A DNA stretch of 64,000 bases from Phellopilus nigrolimitatus (lineage: Eukaryota > Basidiomycota > Agaricomycetes > Hymenochaetales > Hymenochaetaceae). Within the stretch, counting starts at the first letter, position 1. Each line of letters starts with the position of its first letter. A model generated the notes under the pieces. The model worked only from the letters and a program-made list of their open reading frames with translations. It made no database searches and was not told the origin of the DNA. Positions 10,595-22,229 of the stretch are shown here, piece after piece. The stretch is from positions 62,001 through 126,000 of the forward strand of contig JAJOHG010000069.1 of NCBI GenBank assembly GCA_021029095.1, given 5' to 3'. A program made the position numbers and the translations under genes.

Positions 10595-12286
10595 ATGACC
10601 TGCCACATCAACCGCCTCGCGCCCGAGCTCCTCTGCATGATCTTCAGCGCGTGCATCGAGCGGCACGCCGGGCACTACGCCGCCGCCTCGCCAACCAAGG
10701 CCCCGCTCGTCTTCCTGCGCGTCTGCAAGCGCTGGCGCGCGCTCGCGCTGCGCGCGCCCGAGCTCTGGTCCTCCCTCGCCCTCCGGCGGCGCGTCGGCCC
10801 GCCGCACGGCTTCGACTTCGCGCGCGACGCGCACGCGCTGCAGCGCTGGCTCGCGCGCGCGCGCGGGCGCCCCGCGGCCGTGCAGCTCGCGTACGGCGAC
10901 ATCAAGCGCTACGGAAACGTGCTCATGTGGGCGCCGCTCGTGCACACCGCGCGCGCGCTGCTCGCGCCCGGCCCCGGCGCGCCGCCGCTCGCGCGCGCGC
11001 ACCTCGCGCTGCCGGACGACTGCATGGAGCGCGTGCTCGCCGCGCTCGCCGCCGCGCCGCCGCGCCACGCGGGGCTCCGCGCGCTCGCGCTGCGGTCCTC
11101 GCGCGAGGGCGTGCTGCGCGCCCGCTACGCCGCGTACTGGCGCGCGGACGCCGCCGCGCCGCACTACCCGCTGTACACGCACGCGCTCGACCTCGCGGGG
11201 CTCCCCGCGCTCGCGGAGCTCAGCGTGCACTTCCCCGGGCCGCTGCGCTTCGCGGGGAGCTACGCGGGCGTGCGCACGCTGCGCGTCGCGCTCTTTAGCT
11301 GGGACCAGTTTGACGCGTACCTGCGCGCGTGCCCCGCCGTCGAGCACCTCGCGCTCGAGCTCCCCGAGGCGCTGCTCGGGCGCCCCAGTGTCGAGCTCGA
11401 CGACAGCGATGTCGTCCGCCTCGCGCGCGTGCGCACGCTCGACCTGCACAGCGCGCTCAGCGCGCCGAACGGCGGGACCTTCGCGCTCGCGTGCCTCTTC
11501 CTGCGGCTGCGCGTCCCGCGGCTCGCGGTTCTGCGCGTGCGCCGCGTCGCGCGGGACGACGCGGTGCCCTTCCTCCCGATGCTCGGCCTCCTCCTCGAGC
11601 GCACGGAGCTCACGCTCGAGCGCTTCGAGATGTACGACTTCCCGCTCGACGCGCGCATCACGCGGTCGGTGCTCCCGCTCCTCCCGGAGCTCCGGCACCT
11701 CGCGTACCGCGACGCGCGCACGGGCGCGCCGCCCGGGCTGCTCTCCGCGTTCCTCGGGACGCTCGCGTGGAACGGGACAGACGACGCGCCGCCCCTCCCG
11801 CGCCTCGAGACGCTCGAGCTCGACGCGCCGGAGATGCGCGCGGGCAGGACGCGGTTTGCGCTGGAGCTCCTCAGGGTCGTCTCCTCGCGCGCCGCGTACG
11901 CCGACGCGGTAGACGCCATGGCCTCCACGAATAACAACGCGAAGCGCGCGCCGCGCGTCCGCGAGCTGCGCCTCCCAGCGGCGTACCTGCACGTCATGCG
12001 GCGCACCGACACGCGCGGCGTGCTGCGGGGCGTGCGCCTCGAGCGCACGGACGGGGCGGAGGACATGTATGAGGAGGACTGCAATCTGGACGACGGCGAC
12101 GACTCGCACGCGATGGCGCTGCTGGCCGGGCGGAGGAGAGCGCGCGGCGTGGTGGGCGGCTGGGCGCCGTCGCGCGAGACGTGGGACTCCGCCGGGGCGT
12201 CCAGCGTGGGTGCGGCGCAGTTCGCGTCGCTGTTGGAGGTGGAAGCGATGACACAGACGGCGGAGGAGGGCTCCATGGAGTTCTAG
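10595..12286 (+). CDS. F-box domain protein, GC-rich single-exon gene (563 aa)
   Basis: The start ATG sits in an ACCATGACC context. Residues 6-62 form an F-box-like domain (RLAPELLCMIFSACIE...VCKRWRALALRAPELWSSLAL). It is followed by loose leucine-rich repeats (for example LDLAGLPALAELSVHFPG) and an acidic C-terminal region. Such proteins usually link substrates to Skp1/cullin ligases, with the LRR part choosing the substrate. The coding sequence is extremely GC-rich at third positions (GCG/CTC/CGC), unlike the F-box genes at 46.4 and 50.7 kb. This produces long shadow frames on every other reading frame. No intron is needed. Partner unknown. Confidence 0.8.
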   Translation: MTCHINRLAPELLCMIFSACIERHAGHYAAASPTKAPLVFLRVCKRWRALALRAPELWSSLALRRRVGPPHGFDFARDAHALQRWLARARGRPAAVQLAYGDIKRYGNVLMWAPLVHTARALLAPGPGAPPLARAHLALPDDCMERVLAALAAAPPRHAGLRALALRSSREGVLRARYAAYWRADAAAPHYPLYTHALDLAGLPALAELSVHFPGPLRFAGSYAGVRTLRVALFSWDQFDAYLRACPAVEHLALELPEALLGRPSVELDDSDVVRLARVRTLDLHSALSAPNGGTFALACLFLRLRVPRLAVLRVRRVARDDAVPFLPMLGLLLERTELTLERFEMYDFPLDARITRSVLPLLPELRHLAYRDARTGAPPGLLSAFLGTLAWNGTDDAPPLPRLETLELDAPEMRAGRTRFALELLRVVSSRAAYADAVDAMASTNNNAKRAPRVRELRLPAAYLHVMRRTDTRGVLRGVRLERTDGAEDMYEEDCNLDDGDDSHAMALLAGRRRARGVVGGWAPSRETWDSAGASSVGAAQFASLLEVEAMTQTAEEGSMEF

Positions 12287-12479
12287 GGTTGTTATTTATG
12301 AATATGTATATATCTCTTCGTGCTACATTTGAATGCTGTTTTCTGAGTCAGTTCAGTGGGTAGAGATGTGTGTACTGGAGAAAGGCGAGGAAGGGGATGT
12401 TGTAGCTGTAAACAGGCATTGTCCTGACACATCTGATCTAGAAGATGGCCGACGCGGCGCGCTTGCAAAATCCCACTGA

Positions 12480-13400
12480 ATGCATTTACAGTTGATTATC
12501 TCATAATGCATACGCTCGTTCCAGGATTTCCTATGCATTAATAGATATTATGCAATAGTACAGGTGGGTGTAGAAAGTCTACGGCCCCCCTAAATAAGGA
12601 AGGTGGTTCCCGTCCGCACCGCCCGAACGTCCACATCGTCGCATTTACCTACGAAAAGACTAAACACGATGTATAACTGTTAAAGCCTTCTTTTTATACA
12701 TCTATGATGCAAATACAACATATACACAGTCAATTCGAGGTTACACCGTTCACTATCACTGCTGTCACATGATCTGAGCTGTAGCTAGGACCACATTTTC
12801 AAGCTCGGTTGTAGGTCCGATAAAGGCCCCACCACAAATACTACATAAAATACAAAGTGTTTGGAGGCAACTTGAGCTGGCAGCGTGCTGTAGGCAATGG
12901 TGAACGACAGCGGAGGATGCGGATGTGTGTGCACGACGCGGACGGGAACCTCCTTCCTTATTTAGGGGGGCCGTAGACTTTCTACACCCACCTGTACATA
13001 TATTAAAATGATTTTTAAATGATTTAAAAAATACATTTCTTGTTATAGGAAGTGACTAAGCTTAGCACTATCCGAATATGAAATATTACGTCATAACAAA
13101 ACCTTAGAAAATCCATAACTTACACCTTTTAAAGCGTAATCCTGGAACATTGTCCGAAGTAAGCAGTTCTATAGCATTGTGGGATGTATTTTCAAAAACA
13201 AATGGATCCCAAAATTTCTAAAATTGCCTATATATTTATGCACAAACCGCCAAAGTCTTATGCAATATTAAATAGTAGATTTTGTGCATATTAACGCGGG
13301 CACGACGTCGGGACCCTCCATTTTCTATGCATTAATAGATTTATGCATCAGTAGCTTATTCGTTATGAGATAATCAACTGTAAACACAAAATCGCTGCTC
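12480..13400. repeat. Outer inverted-repeat element enclosing a MITE
   Basis: The left arm (about 12483-12553: TTTACAGTTGATTATCTCAT ... TATGCATTAATAGAT) recurs as its reverse complement at about 13322-13395. Between the arms lies AT-rich DNA with no ORF and the MITE at 12561-12994. The arrangement suggests an older foldback element later hit by the MITE. Confidence 0.55.
12561..12994. mobile_element. MITE with about 57-bp terminal inverted repeats and TA target duplication
   Basis: The left end begins CAGGTGGGTGTAGAAAGTCT and the right end is its reverse complement. The arms are near-perfect over about 57 bp (one mismatch seen), continuing through CTAAATAAGGAAGG and CCCGTCCGC. TA flanks both ends (12559-12560 and 12995-12996), as for Tc1/mariner-superfamily MITEs. 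There is no coding capacity. A related terminal sequence (GGGGGGCCGAAGACTTTTCT...CCCACCTG) occurs at about 48750-48799. Confidence 0.8.
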
Positions 13401-15099
13401 TTTGCGGCTCGGACGACGGGCGTCTTCAGCCTCATAAGAAGTAACGACATGTTCTGTTTATGCACCATCTTCGTTGTTCCTGGCCGGCCTGGAACTCGGA
13501 GTATAATCAGGCGCGCTCGAATTAGGCGCCGTCCCCCTGGCTCTGCTCGGCGCTCGCGACTCGGCCCGGGGAAAGGCGCCGTCTGCGGGTGACTTGCGAG
13601 CCGCCCGAGGCCGGGCCTGGACCACGTCGCACAGACTCCCATGCCAGCGGAACGGGTGCGACAGCCGGTGACCTTCGCCGTCCGGCACTGACGTCACCCT
13701 ACGGTCCTCTGAGTCTCATGCAGGCCGTTCCTTCCGCGCATCTCCCGCGGCCCTCTGAGCGTACACGTACTATACTAATAGCATACTGCAGCCGGTAAAT
13801 GCGGCCGGGGGCTGCTCGCTCGGAAGCAGCGCGCGCCGCGCTGGCGTCGCACGGCGTATTTCAAATTCTCTATCAATGGATGGCATCGCACGACATGTCC
13901 CTTATCCGCTGTCCAGCCAGCAGCACCTCCGACGTCATGCCCCGAGTCGTCGGCGGCGGCATCGGCATCGGCGCGCGCGTCCCCTGTCCAGACGGCCGCA
14001 TGCGCGCGTGCCGCTGCATCATACTATAATCTATGCTGGCGCATTCTCGAGCCCGCAAGGGCTTCGCACACGTACCAGGGGGCCGAACAGACAGGCCGCG
14101 CCGAGCGTGAACGGTGCGATTACAGCACGTACGCGCGAGCACCTGACGCAGCCCGATCCCGTGGCCCAACGTCCGTCGACACCTCCAGCCTCGCCACGAC
14201 TCCCTTCTTCCAATACACCCCCCGCAAGCTCCGCCCGCAGCGTCATCACCATGGGCACCCCCTCCGCCTTCGTGTCCCCATGACCCCGCGAACCCGAGGC
14301 CCCGTGGCCCTATAGTACATGTATGACCGCACTCGAAGCCTGCCGTCCTGATCAGCGCCGATCCGCGCCATACATATGCAGTACCGCACCATACAGTTAC
14401 ATATATCTTCTGTGAGAATTTTCGCGATCTGCGGGGGCCCCCGCCGGCGATCGGCGTCTCGCGTAAGCAGCCGTAATATTAGACATGTATGTATTTCAGA
14501 AGGGCCGAGACGAGACGAGACGAGCGCGCCGGTTCCCTCCGTTTTCTGTGCATCTGCGTCTTTATGAGATTCTGTGCGCATTATTAACTTATAAGCTTAT
14601 CCATTATGCGATGGTAAACTGCACGTTCGAATAAACTTCGACGTGCCGCAAAACACAGACAGAGGGTAATGGGGATACGAAATGCAGAACGGACAGCGGG
14701 CGGAGATACATACATACATACATACGTACGTACATGTTACACAGAGCGGATGCGGGTGCGGGTGCGGGGGTGTCTACAAAGCAATGCAAAAAAACAGACA
14801 GACAGATAGGGCAGAGAGACGAGACGAGACGAGACGAGGCGAGGCGAGGCGAGGCGAGACGAGGGAAAACGAGAGACAGTCAATCAAACACAAAAAAAGA
14901 CAAAGGAAAACACGAGAGAGAAAGAAAAAGCCCAAAACATGACCAGCTAAACGATACACCGGGGGAGGCAGGGGGATCTTGCGGGTTGCGGGTTGCGGGT
15001 TGCGAGAGGGGCTGCGTATATGCTTCTGTGCCCGGGCGGCCGACTAAGTCTGTACACTATGGTAAGAAGACGAGGCGATATATGGGCGCGCGATGGGCG

Positions 15100-15134
<35 letters not shown>

Positions 15135-15336
15135 CAGTCGTGGTGGTACAACGCCTCTTCGGCGTTCGTTGGCTTGGACATGATGGCGATGCGCGCGCGC
15201 GCGCGCGCCCAGGAACTCGAAGAGTGGTGGTGTGCATAGTGGGGATACATTGGCGGCTAAAAAAAGTAAACAATAAGCAACACATCCCCAAATCAAAAAA
15301 ATCAAAAAATACACAAACCGACACACCGCCCGCACC
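13400..15336. other. Intergenic, microsatellite-rich
   Basis: No gene is supported. The region holds short tandem arrays: TACA units (about 14709-14730), GAGAC/GAGGC pentamers (about 14818-14865), an (AT)n/(GT)n tract (15102-15135) and a GC dinucleotide run (15191-15207). The last part is presumably 3' untranslated sequence of the zinc-finger gene ending at 15337. Confidence 0.45.
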
Positions 15337-18300
15337 CTACTGCCCCTCCACCTCCATCTTCGCGCCCGCGGGGACAAGCACGTGTCCAGGCGGCGGCGGC
15401 GGCGGCGGGAACGTGTACACGGGGAAGCTGAACGGGTACACCGCCCCGCCCGCGCTGCGCTTGCGCTCCCCCATCCCGAGCCCGGGCCCGGGCCCGCGCG
15501 GCGCCGCCCGCGGCGACGCGCTGTTCGACGACGCAGACGCGGAGCCCGAGGCGGAGGCGGAGCCCGCCATGGGCACGAGGCGGGGCGACGCGGACGCGCC
15601 ATGCGCGTGCGCGTGCGGGAGCGGCGGCAGCTCGCGCTCGCGCCGCGCCGCGCCCGCCGGCCGCGCGTACGGGTGCGCGCCGTGCCCGTGCCCGTGCCCG
15701 TGTCCCGAGGACGAGCTCGAGCCCGTGCGCGAGTGCGAGTGCGAATGTGAGTGCGAATGCGCGCGTTCGCGCATGGGGACTGGGACCGGGCCAGGGGCGT
15801 ACGCGGGGTCCGCCGGCAGGCGCGCGTGGCCCGGCGGCGAGCCGGCGGGCACAAACGCGGCGTCCGCGTCGCGCCCGTCCCAGCTGCGCCGCCGCGGCGC
15901 GGCCGTCTTGTCCGTCTCCGCCGAGGCGGGCGGCGGCGCGCCGTCCATGCTGACGTCCCCGTCCCCGTCCCTCTCCCTCTCCCTTTCTCTATTCCTCTCC
16001 CTATCTCGATCGTGGCCGCGCTCGCGCTCCTCCGCCTCCCGCGCGTCGCACTCCGACGCCGAGTCTGGCACGCCCTCCGCCTCCGACTCCTCGTGGCCCG
16101 TGCGCGCCGCGGTCGACACGCGGCGCGCCCTCCGCGCCCCGCGCGGTCCCTCTCCAAACTCCTCGCCCGCGCCCCCGTCCCCGTCCCCGCCTCCGCGCAC
16201 CGCCCACTCGCGCGCGGCGCGCACAGGCGGCGACGCCAGACCAAACGGCGGGGGCGCCGGCGGGAGCGGCGGCGGGTACGCGCTCGAGTACGAGTGGCTC
16301 CGCCCGTGCCCGTACGCGGGGCCGCCGCCCATCTCCATCCTCTCCCCCCGCGCCGCATATGGCGGGTGGGCCGCGTGCAGGGCGCGTGGCGGGGGGAGCG
16401 CCGCCGGGTGTGCGCGGGGCGGGCTCGTGTCGGCGCCGCGGAACCCGCCGCCGCCCGCGAACGCGGGCGCGCTGTGCGTGTGCGCGTGCCCGCGCTCGCG
16501 CGGCGGCGGCGGCGGCGGCGGCGGCCATGCGGCACGCGAGGGATGCGGCGCGTATGCGGGGTGTGCGTGTGTGTACGGCGGGGAGTGCGGGAACGAGTGC
16601 GACGCGTGCAGCGCGTGCGCGCGCGGGTGGCCGTGACCCTGGCCCGGGGAGTACTGCAGCTGTTGCAGCTGCTGTTGCTGGTGCTGCTGGTGCTGGTGCT
16701 GTTGATGCTGGTGCTGCTGGTGCTGCTGCTGATACAAATGGGACTGCGCCGCGGCATGCGGGAGCGCGCGTGCGCCGTCGTAGGTGCCGTGCCGCTCGCG
16801 CGGGGGCGGGTACGCGTGGCCGAACGCCGGGGGCGACAGATGCGGCGGCGGCGGCGGGTACGCGTGCGCGGGGTACGCCCCCGCCGCCGCCGCGGCGGCG
16901 CGCTCGCGCTCCATCCTGTCCATCCTGTCCATACGCTCGAAGCGCTCCGCGCGGCCCATCCTCTCCATCCGCTCCACCTCGCCGGGGTGCGCGTACGCGC
17001 CCTGCGCATACTCCTCGAACCTCGGCTGCGCGCGGTACGCGCTCGGACCCGGGTGCTGCTGCTGCTGCAGCTGCATCGGCTGGGGCGGCGGCGGGAACGC
17101 GAACTCGTCGCCCCGCAGGCGGAGGCGCTCGCGCTCGTAGCCCGGCGCGGGGCCCGGCGCGAAGTGGTGGCGCGGCGCTCCCCCCGGCGCGTGGAGGCCG
17201 AGGGGCGCTCCCTGCGGCGCGCCGGGGGGCACCGCGGGGCCCGCGTGGTTGCGGTAGTGCCGGCGCATGTTGCTCGACACGTTGAACTGGCGGCCGCAGC
17301 CGGGGTACGGGCACTCGAACGCTGTTGGGTGCGGAGCGGGGGCGCGCGAGGGGGGCAGCGGTGTCGTGGTCGTTTTGGGGCCAGTGTCAGGGTCCGTGTG
17401 CATGCGTCGTTGGGTGTATTTGTGTATTTCGGTATTTTGCATTTGTTTGTTTTTTGATGAGGCCAATATGGGCCAGGTGGGGTGGAGCGGATAAGTGGCG
17501 TTGGGCCGCGGACGGCGGGGCGTGCGTTAAATGAAGCACGGAGGTGCGCAAAGTGGATATGTGAGTGGGATATACATAGGCAGGCGCGCGCGGCCAAACG
17601 CAGCCCGGACGTCGCGAGGGCGCATGGGGATACACAGCGCATTGCATATGCATCAGTCGCGTTGACGACAGTAGCACCAGCGCCAGATCAAGGTAGAAGT
17701 TTGCACATCGGCCGCCAATTCGAAAATTAGCGCGCGAGGCGTGGCGCCCGGGACGTCGCCAGCAGTATGGTATGGTGCATGTGTGAGGTTAGCGCGCCGG
17801 GGCAGGCCGAAGGAGGGTGCGCCAGCGGCGGTATGCACAGAAGCGGCGTTAGCGCGGCGGGTAGCGGCGGGCGAGGACGAGCAGCACAGCGTGCGGGCAC
17901 GAGGCGGGGCCGTGCAGAGCCGCGCGCGGTATATAAGCGCATCCGATCCAATCATGCATCAGGAACAAGGTAGGAGGGCGTCCCGCGCGTCACGTCGACG
18001 AGAAGAGAGCCCAAGCACGAGCACACGCACGGAGATCCGCCCGACGGCAACGGCGCCAACGCCACGTCAGTGCATCGGAGAATATTCCGGAGCCAGGGGC
18101 GGGGGCCGCGTCCCAAAAACAACACAAAAAGCAAAAGGCAAAACAACGTGCGGGAGGGATGCAAAGCAAGGCCAGGACCAGGACCAGGACGAGCCCGAAC
18201 AGTCCGTCCCGTCGACACGGGGGGAGCCGCGGCGCCGCGCACAGTCGAAAGGTCGTTTTTTCGGATTTGGAAGAGCGAGTAGGCAGTCGCCGGTGAGCGC

Positions 18301-20548
18301 GCGAGTGTGCGTCCGCCGTACCGAGTGATCGCACCGGATTTGCATGAAATAGAGTCCACCGGGCCATCAGGACCAGACCACCAGGCACCCGCCGAGTCCA
18401 GGATCGAGTATCGAGTGTCGTTCCGCGAGTATCGTTCCGTATTCGCGTTCGCATTCGCAAACACAAGAACAAAGCATGTAAAGAAAAGAAAAAAATCACA
18501 TATCCAGTCAGTGCTCCGTTGTTTCTCTTTCTGTGAGAGGGGGTGGGGGGAGAGGGGGTAGGGTGGACAAAGACGAAGAACGAAGAACGAAAAAAAAGTG
18601 GCAAAAAGCACTTTTTTTGTTTTTGAAAGAAGTGAAACGAAGTAAGAAAAAAAGATGTCCCCCCTCCCCTCCAAAACAAAAGTAATAAACACGCACGCTT
18701 CGCCCCCGTATGCGTATTGAGGTGTATCTTGAGGCTGCTCGGGCGGTTGAAGCGCTTCCGGCAGTGCGCGCACGTGTGCCGCTTGCCGTCCTTGCCGTCC
18801 CCTTCTCCTTCTCCCGCCTCTCCTGCCTCGAGTTCGCCGAGTTCGCCTTCTCCGTCGCCGAGTTCGCCTATCTCGCCATCTGCAAGTTCGCCAGCCTCGC
18901 CTTCGCGGAGCGAGACAGAACCGGGTCCTCCTCCTCCTTCTCCTTCGTTCTCGCCGGAGCCCGCGCGCCGCTTATCCGCATCCGCATCCGCGCCCGCGCC
19001 GTGCGACTCCACAGACGTCGGCGCCGTGCCGCCCTCCTCCCCATCCATATCCCCATCCTCCTCCCCATCCTCATCATCATCCAGCTCGTCCTCCTCCTCC
19101 TCTTCCTCCTCCTCCTCCTCCTCCTCCTCTTGTTGTTGTTGCCGTCGCCCGCGCGCCCGCGCAACATCGACGTCCATCGCCTCGCCCTCGCCCTCTTCTT
19201 CCTTCTTCATCGTCGACACTGAAGACATCGACGCAGGAGGGAGCGCGAGCGAGAGGTGCAGCAGGCCCTCCGCCGCCGCCGCGGTGCTCGTGCTGCTCGT
19301 GCTGCTCGCGCCGCGCCGGTGCCCCGGCCCACCGTGCGTCCCGGGGCGGCGCGCGAAACTCGATCCCGCGCCTGCGCTCGATCCCGAGACAGACGCGGAC
19401 CCGGAGCTAGACGCAGAGGCAGAAGCGAGCGGGGGCGCGTACGACGCGGCCAGCGCGGGGAGGCCCGGCGGCGCGCGGGCCCTGGGCGAGGGCCCCGGCG
19501 CGGAGAGGCCGAGGCCGAGGCAGGCGCGCGCGTTGAGCGAGGCGAGGGAGGCGGGGGGCGAGTGTTGTGCGTATGACGTGTGTGGGTGTGTATGTGGGTG
19601 GGAATACGAGTGCGAGTGTGGGCGCGAGTGGGAGAGCGACTGCTGCTGCTCGAAGAGGTGGTCTGCGCGCGCGAAAAGAAAATAAACGTCAGCACATGTG
19701 ACAGCTCGTAAACCCACAACGGAAGAAAGAAAGAAAGAAAGGAAAGAAAGAAAGAAAGAAAAAAGATGGAAATCGGATGGGATGTTGTGTATGAGAAGAG
19801 GAGCGTAGTTTGCGGTGTGTCGCACGCTGCCTGGCAACGCGCGCGCGCGCGCTGCCACCCGCCAACCGCCAACAGGCGGCTGTGTGTCCTGACGACAGAG
19901 ATGCAGATGCAGATGGAGACGCAGATGCACGGTTACGCAGTTACGCGGCGCAGATGCGCAGAGATGCAGCGCAGCGCATCGAGACTGCGCGCTGTGCACA
20001 CGCCGGGGGAGGGTACTCGCGCACCCAGCATCCAGTACGCAGCGCCCAGCACGCAGCGCCCAGTATCCAGCATCCAGCGGGCGTGTGTCCCAGACACACC
20101 GCACACACCACACACACGAAAACGGGGACGCAGCACAGCAGAGAAAGGAGGGAGGGAACAGGCAAGAAAGGAACGGGAACGTACCGGGGAAGAGGTCCCT
20201 GATGCCCGGGAGCGCAGTCGCCGTCGCGGGCGGCGGTGCTGCCGCGCCCGCTGTATGTGCGCCCGCAGCCGCAGCCGCAGGCGCTCGCATCCCCGTCCCT
20301 GCCGCCAAGCCGTCCGAGCCGCGCGCGCCGGCCTCTCCGTCCCCAACGGAGCCCGTGGGCGCTGGTGCGGGCGCGGGCGCCGGTGACGGCCGGCGCTGGG
20401 GAGGCGAAGACGACGACGAAGTTGAGGTGGGCGGTAGCGGTGTTGAGATGGGTGATGATAGCGGTGTGAGCGCAGGTAGTGCTGGCGGCGGCGGATAGGC
20501 GGCGGCGGCAAGGGGCGCGCGCGGGGATGGCGACGTCGTCGTCGTCAT
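15337..20548 (-). CDS. Two-finger C2H2 zinc-finger regulator, large low-complexity protein (about 1104 aa)
   Basis: Three exons: 20548-20185, 19662-18697, 17321-15337, both introns phase 1; 3315 nt is a whole number of codons. Finger 1 (HTCAHCRKRFNRPSSLKIHL) ends exon 2. Finger 2 (FECPYPGCGRQFNVSSNMRR, then HYRNH) opens exon 3. Splicing C|CG joins them by the usual TGAKP linker, so the pair matches the fungal tandem C2H2 type that binds DNA in the nucleus. The rest is low complexity: Ser/Pro/Ala-rich N-terminus, poly-Glu and acidic GE-rich stretch before finger 1, His/Gln-rich (QQHQQHQH) and Pro/Gly-rich regions after finger 2, and SHSHSH and GHGHGH runs. The intron between the fingers (18696-17322, 1375 nt) is exceptional for this genome. 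Target genes unknown. Confidence 0.75.
17322..18696 (-). other. Unusually long intron of the zinc-finger gene
   Basis: The donor GTGCGT follows GGGGCGAAGC and the acceptor is CCAACAG before CGTTCGAG. Nothing inside is recognised as coding. It holds GGTATATAAGCGC near 17929 on the plus strand (TATA-like) and pyrimidine/purine runs around 18530-18660. Other introns in the window are about 45-80 nt, except the 522-nt intron 1 of this gene. Confidence 0.6.
19063..19140. repeat. TCC trinucleotide repeat coding for poly-Glu
   Basis: An imperfect (TCC)n run on the plus strand encodes a long Glu run then a Gln run on the minus strand, inside exon 2 of the zinc-finger gene. It is a likely length-polymorphic site. 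Confidence 0.7.
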
Positions 20549-22220
20549 GGGGAGTGTTATCGGCGACGTGTTCGGGTTCGTCTTCGCCGGCTCGCGGTCG
20601 TGGTCGTGTGCGCAGTCGCGGTCGCGGTGGTGGTCGTGGTGCTGGCGGGTGGTGGTCGTGGTGGTCGTGGTTGGTCTGAGGTGCTGGCGGTGATCAAGAT
20701 GTGTGAGAGCCCGCTCGCTGGCGAAACGAAACAGGGGGTGTGTGCGTGTGCGTGCGTCGTATTTCCCAGAAAAGATATCCCGCAAGAAAAACGAACCAAA
20801 ATCAAAAATCAAAAATTCGAAAAACAAAAGATCAAAAGTAAAAGCAAAAAGCAAAAAGGGAAAGTAAAATGAGAAGGGAAGAAGGGTGGGGGATGTCAAG
20901 GCGAGCTCGAGCGGGAAAAGAAAAGGGCCAAGTGAGTTCGTCGGGTTGGGAGGTATAAATACATATAGGGGAGGCGATGAAGTCATCAGCCCACGCGCAG
21001 CCGTCCGTCAGTTCGAGATCGGCGTCTGCCCCCCTTGGCCTCGTCTCGCCCTGGCCCCGGACACCCCGCATCACGTCATCATATCCCATCCCTCATCAAA
21101 ACCCACCTCGCGACGATCGCCGCACATAAAGTATAAATAAACACGCGCCCTCCGTCTCCCACGGCCGATTTGCATCCCCCCCCCGCTAGAAGCGCCCAGC
21201 GATCCCCTTTCTGCCCTCGCGCCCGCTATTTTATTTTAATTTCGTTATTTCGAATTCGGCGCTCGCTCTGGTGCCCGGGCATCACTCGCTCCAATAAACA
21301 ACGCACCTGTTTCCACGCCCGTCCGCCGCGCCTCTTTCCCCATACTCCCTCACACACACACACACGCATATATACTTATACACCGCCCGCCCGCGCTCAA
21401 TATGTACGAACGCAACGCCCGTCCGGGGAACACAGACCTAACCCTCAAACACATACATATATTTATATATATAATATATACAGCCCCCACTACTGCTACG
21501 CCTGCGCGCGGTCTGCGCCGCCACCGCTCCCTCTCTCTTTCCCGCAGTCCCCATCCCACCTACCCCCCGCTTACGCCCAGCCGCGCCCCACCTATCGCCC
21601 AGCCCGCTATCCGCGCCAGCACACACACACACAGACACCTATCTCCGCGCACCGCTCCCACCGCGCGCGCGCCGTACCAGGCTCCTGCGCTGCCCAACTC
21701 GGACACGCGTGCGTCCGCGGTCGCCGGCCCCTCGCCCTATACCCCCAACTGCCGCGTCGCAGCACAGCGCAGCACGGGCAACCCGACCCAACCCGTTTCT
21801 GCGCCCGGCGATCCGCCGATCAGGCTCAGGCTCAGGCTCGCGCTCAGGCTCAGGGCCAAATCAAGCCCCGGTCCCGGACCCGCGTCGCCCGGCACCGGCC
21901 CAGGGGCCCAGGCCCGCCGATCAACCCGCTCCATCCCGAGGCGCGCGCGCGCCAGACAGCCGGCACTGGGCTGCGCTGTTGAAGTTGGCGGCGCGCGCCT
22001 ATGCGTGTGTGTGTGCCTTACAGCACACCCGCGCCTTCGCATCTGGCAGATATCCACCAGGGCACGCGCCGGGCGGGTTCTTCAAAAGCGGCGGCGGATT
22101 CTCACACAGACAACGCTGGACTCGCTGCTGCTAGTGTTAGCGCGCCGCTAAGAACAGAATGAAAAATCGGGGATTGCGAGAGACGATGTTTCGACGACGG
22201 GGCGCGCCCGCCCTCCGTTC
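20549..22220. other. Upstream region of the zinc-finger gene and low-complexity intergenic DNA
   Basis: No gene is supported. Contents include GGTATAAATACATATAGG near 20950, C-rich/CA-rich stretches (21350-21380, 21620-21640), (TA)n near 21455-21482 and GGCTCA repeats near 21825-21860. The long plus-strand frame at 21170-21982 is Pro/Arg/Ala-rich, without domains, and probably spurious. Confidence 0.4.
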
Positions 22221-22229
22221 TTGGCGTGC

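Noticed and set aside
10583..12109. A 508-aa minus-strand frame and other long frames overlapping the F-box gene
   Set aside because: Arg/Ala/Glu-rich translations with no domain, explained as antisense shadows of GC-rich codons in the plus-strand gene.
14815..14870. Short direct repeats resembling a CRISPR-like array
   Set aside because: Continuous pentanucleotide microsatellite without spacers, in a eukaryotic genome.
15057..17642. Long frames (861, 568, 547 aa) overlapping the zinc-finger gene on both strands
   Set aside because: Pure Arg/Ala/Pro/Cys low complexity. Only the minus-strand frame with the second C2H2 finger splices to finger 1.
17928..17941. TATA-like site as the promoter of a plus-strand gene
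   Set aside because: No supported plus-strand ORF follows; noted only as a feature of the long intron.
18717..19685. Ser/Pro-rich 322-aa plus-strand frame
   Set aside because: Reverse-strand reading of poly-Glu and acidic repeats in exon 2 of the zinc-finger gene.
21170..21982. 270-aa plus-strand frame
   Set aside because: Low-complexity Pro/Arg/His/Thr sequence over CA and GC repeats, no domain, no conserved partner.
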